From contig JALTUD010000151.1 in the NCBI GenBank assembly GCA_027047735.1, forward strand, positions 1-7,712: a DNA stretch of 7,712 nucleotides. Reading direction: 5' to 3'. Below, piece after piece: positions 6,194 to 7,712 of this stretch. Every line of letters begins with the position of its first letter. Position 1 is the stretch's first letter. Source of the stretch: Flavobacteriales bacterium (GTDB lineage: Bacteria; Bacteroidota; Bacteroidia; Flavobacteriales_D; Parvicellaceae). The notes beneath the pieces are model-generated. The model saw only the letters and a list, made by a program, of their open reading frames with translations, did no database searches and had not been told where the DNA came from. The translations under genes and the position numbers were made by a program.

Positions 6194-6955
6194 ATGAACA
6201 TTTTAGGAGTAATTCCGGCAAGATACGGCTCAACTCGTTTAGAAGGAAAACCGTTGGTTGATATTTGTGGAAAAACCATGATTCAACGCGTGTATGAACA
6301 GGCGGAAAAGGTGCTGAAATATGTCGTTGTAGCAACGGATGACAGTAGAATTGAGGAAGCGGTAAAAGCATTCGGGGGAAATGTTGTGATGACAAACCCT
6401 AATCATCCAACGGGAACAAATCGTTGTTTGGAAGCCTATCAAATTATCCAAAAAGAAAGCGAAGTAACTTTCGATGCTGTTCTCAATATTCAAGGTGATG
6501 AACCTTTATTGGAACCCGAACAAATCCGTTGTTTAGTAGGCTGTTTTGACGACCCGACTACTGAGTTAGCAACCCTTGTTATGCCGGTATTCAGCGAAGC
6601 TGATTTGTTTAACGAGAGCGAAGTTTTTGTCGTGTTTGATAAAAACAAAAAAGCTCTTTATTTCAGTCGTTCGGTTATTCCTCACGTACGTGGTGTTCAC
6701 AAAACCAAATGGTTACAACACCATACTTTTTACAAGCACTTGGGAATGTATGGATTTACTACAAAAGCCTTAAAAGCCTTTGCAGAAATGCCACAAAGTA
6801 AATTGGAATTGGTTGAGTCTTTAGAGCAAAACCGATGGTTAGAAAACGGAGGGGGAATAAAAATAGAAATTACGCAACACGACTCTATTCCTGTAGATAC
6901 TATTGATGATTTAGAGAAAGTGAGAAGAATTATAAGCAAAATAGAAGAAAAATGA
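6194..6955 (+). CDS. kdsB: 3-deoxy-manno-octulosonate cytidylyltransferase (CMP-Kdo synthetase)
   Basis: KdsB transfers CMP from CTP to Kdo in the cytosol, giving CMP-Kdo, the donor for the LPS inner core. The 253-residue length is normal. The nucleotide-binding start IPARYGSTRLEGKPL (7-21) is the family hallmark. QGDEP (100-104) supplies the Mg-binding D102, YFSRSVIPHVR (156-166) and KHLGMYGF (181-188) form the sugar pocket, LEQNRWLENG (210-219) is a family signature, and VDTIDDLEKV (234-243) carries the second metal aspartate, probably D235. The loop TGTNR (73-77) has N where many homologues have D or E. This looks tolerated and I see no sign of decay. The ATG lies 3 nt after the dehydrogenase stop, and the stop overlaps the kdsA start (ATGA), which points to translational coupling of the two Kdo steps. 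Confidence 0.95.
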   Translation: MNILGVIPARYGSTRLEGKPLVDICGKTMIQRVYEQAEKVLKYVVVATDDSRIEEAVKAFGGNVVMTNPNHPTGTNRCLEAYQIIQKESEVTFDAVLNIQGDEPLLEPEQIRCLVGCFDDPTTELATLVMPVFSEADLFNESEVFVVFDKNKKALYFSRSVIPHVRGVHKTKWLQHHTFYKHLGMYGFTTKALKAFAEMPQSKLELVESLEQNRWLENGGGIKIEITQHDSIPVDTIDDLEKVRRIISKIEEK

Positions 6956-7712
6956 GTGTAAAAAAAATACAATTGGGAGATATTACTTTCGGTGCGGATG
7001 AACTGTTTTTAATTACAGGACCTTGTGTTATCGAAGATGAAAGCATAATGATGCGTACTGCCGAACAAATAAAAGAAGTTACCACAAGGTTAAATATTCC
7101 TACGGTATATAAATCTTCTTTTATGAAGGATAATCGAAGTTCGGTTGATTATTACGTTGGTCCCGGTATCGACGAAGGTTTAAGAATCTTGGAGAAAATA
7201 AAAAAAGAATTTGGTTTTTCTTTGGTTACCGATATTCATTTTCCCGGACATGTTGACCAAGTGGCGGAAGTAGTAGATATATTGCAAATTCCTGCTTATT
7301 TGGCGATGCAAACATCTTTATTGACTAAGGCGGGTAAAACCGGAAAAGTAATCAACATTAAGCATCCGCAATTTCTTGCTCCGGAAAACATGAATAAGCC
7401 GGCGGCAAAAGTAGCTTCTACCGGAAATGACCAAATCATCTTGACAGAACGAGGATATGTATTCGGATATAACGATTTGATTGTCGATCCTCGTAGTTTT
7501 TACGAAATGCGACAAACGGGCTATCCGGTTGTGTTTGATGTTACACATTCTATCCGTAAATACGGAATACCAAGTGCCGACCCTAATGGTGGTGCTCGAC
7601 AATATTTGGAAACCCTTGCTCGTGCCGGAGTAGCTTCCGGAGTTGACGGTTTGTTTGTAGAAACTCATCCTTGTCCCAATGAAGCTCTTTGTGATGCAGC
7701 CAGCCAATTGGA
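6952..7712 (+). CDS. kdsA: 3-deoxy-8-phosphooctulonate synthase (partial, 3' end missing)
   Basis: KdsA condenses phosphoenolpyruvate with arabinose-5-phosphate to Kdo-8-phosphate, the committed step of Kdo synthesis. The ATG overlaps the kdsB stop, and 253 complete codons are visible before the window ends; family members run about 270-280 residues, so only the last few percent are missing. The TIM-barrel motifs are ITGPCVIEDE (21-30), YKSSFMKDNRSS (53-64), VDYYVGPGIDEGL, TDIHFP, a GKVINIKHPQF stretch, FDVTHSIRK (195-203) and FVETHPCPNEALCD (235-248). C25, H199, E237 and D248 correspond to the four metal ligands of the metal-dependent class typified by Aquifex KdsA, with the same 11-residue E-to-D spacing. 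E. coli KdsA has Asn instead of this Cys. The segment FMKDNR (57-62) replaces the usual FDKANR, while K54, K59, N61 and R62 are kept. The identification is very firm. Confidence 0.95.
   Translation, partial: MSVKKIQLGDITFGADELFLITGPCVIEDESIMMRTAEQIKEVTTRLNIPTVYKSSFMKDNRSSVDYYVGPGIDEGLRILEKIKKEFGFSLVTDIHFPGHVDQVAEVVDILQIPAYLAMQTSLLTKAGKTGKVINIKHPQFLAPENMNKPAAKVASTGNDQIILTERGYVFGYNDLIVDPRSFYEMRQTGYPVVFDVTHSIRKYGIPSADPNGGARQYLETLARAGVASGVDGLFVETHPCPNEALCDAASQL

Noticed and set aside
7318..7707. A 129-residue open frame on the minus strand near the right edge.
   Set aside because: It lies wholly inside kdsA, whose + strand translation shows every family motif. The minus-strand product has no recognisable domain and is a shadow of the real gene.

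Overview
The window is AT-rich bacterial DNA, almost certainly from the Bacteroidota and most likely a flavobacterium. The evidence is the gene set (a Bacteroidetes-type M1 peptidase with a signal peptide, and Kdo genes of a Gram-negative outer membrane), TAnnTTTG-like -7 promoter boxes, the absence of clear Shine-Dalgarno sequences, and intergenic palindromes of a style I associate with this phylum. The species cannot be named from the sequence. All seven genes lie on the + strand.

Layout: 1-481 is a gene-free, repeat-rich stretch with a ~100-nt imperfect palindrome, short GCATAGC/GCTATGG hairpins and the first copy of an ~87-bp direct repeat. A TAnnTTTG box then precedes a two-gene unit: a PolB-type 3'-5' exonuclease (482-1204) and a large secreted M1 zinc metallopeptidase (1266-4265) whose last ~360 residues look like an outer-membrane beta-barrel. 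A second gene-free stretch (4266-4700) holds two stacked hairpins, the second copy of the ~87-bp repeat and a third GCATAGC/GCTATGG hairpin. A second, tighter unit follows: a COG3963-type phospholipid N-methyltransferase-like protein starting at TTG (4701-5264), 3-hydroxybutyryl-CoA dehydrogenase (5300-6190), kdsB (6194-6955) and kdsA (from 6952, cut by the window end). Gaps are 35 and 3 nt, then a 4-nt ATGA overlap, so this is probably one operon.

Function: KdsA makes Kdo-8-phosphate and KdsB activates Kdo with CTP, together supplying the inner-core sugar of LPS. The methyltransferase may modify membrane lipid head groups and the dehydrogenase handles short 3-hydroxyacyl-CoAs, so the second unit has an envelope/lipid flavour. 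The peptidase is exported and may be anchored in the outer membrane.

I see no clear new defence or mobile system. The most unusual material is the layered family of structured intergenic repeats flanking the exonuclease-peptidase pair, followed by the peptidase-barrel architecture.
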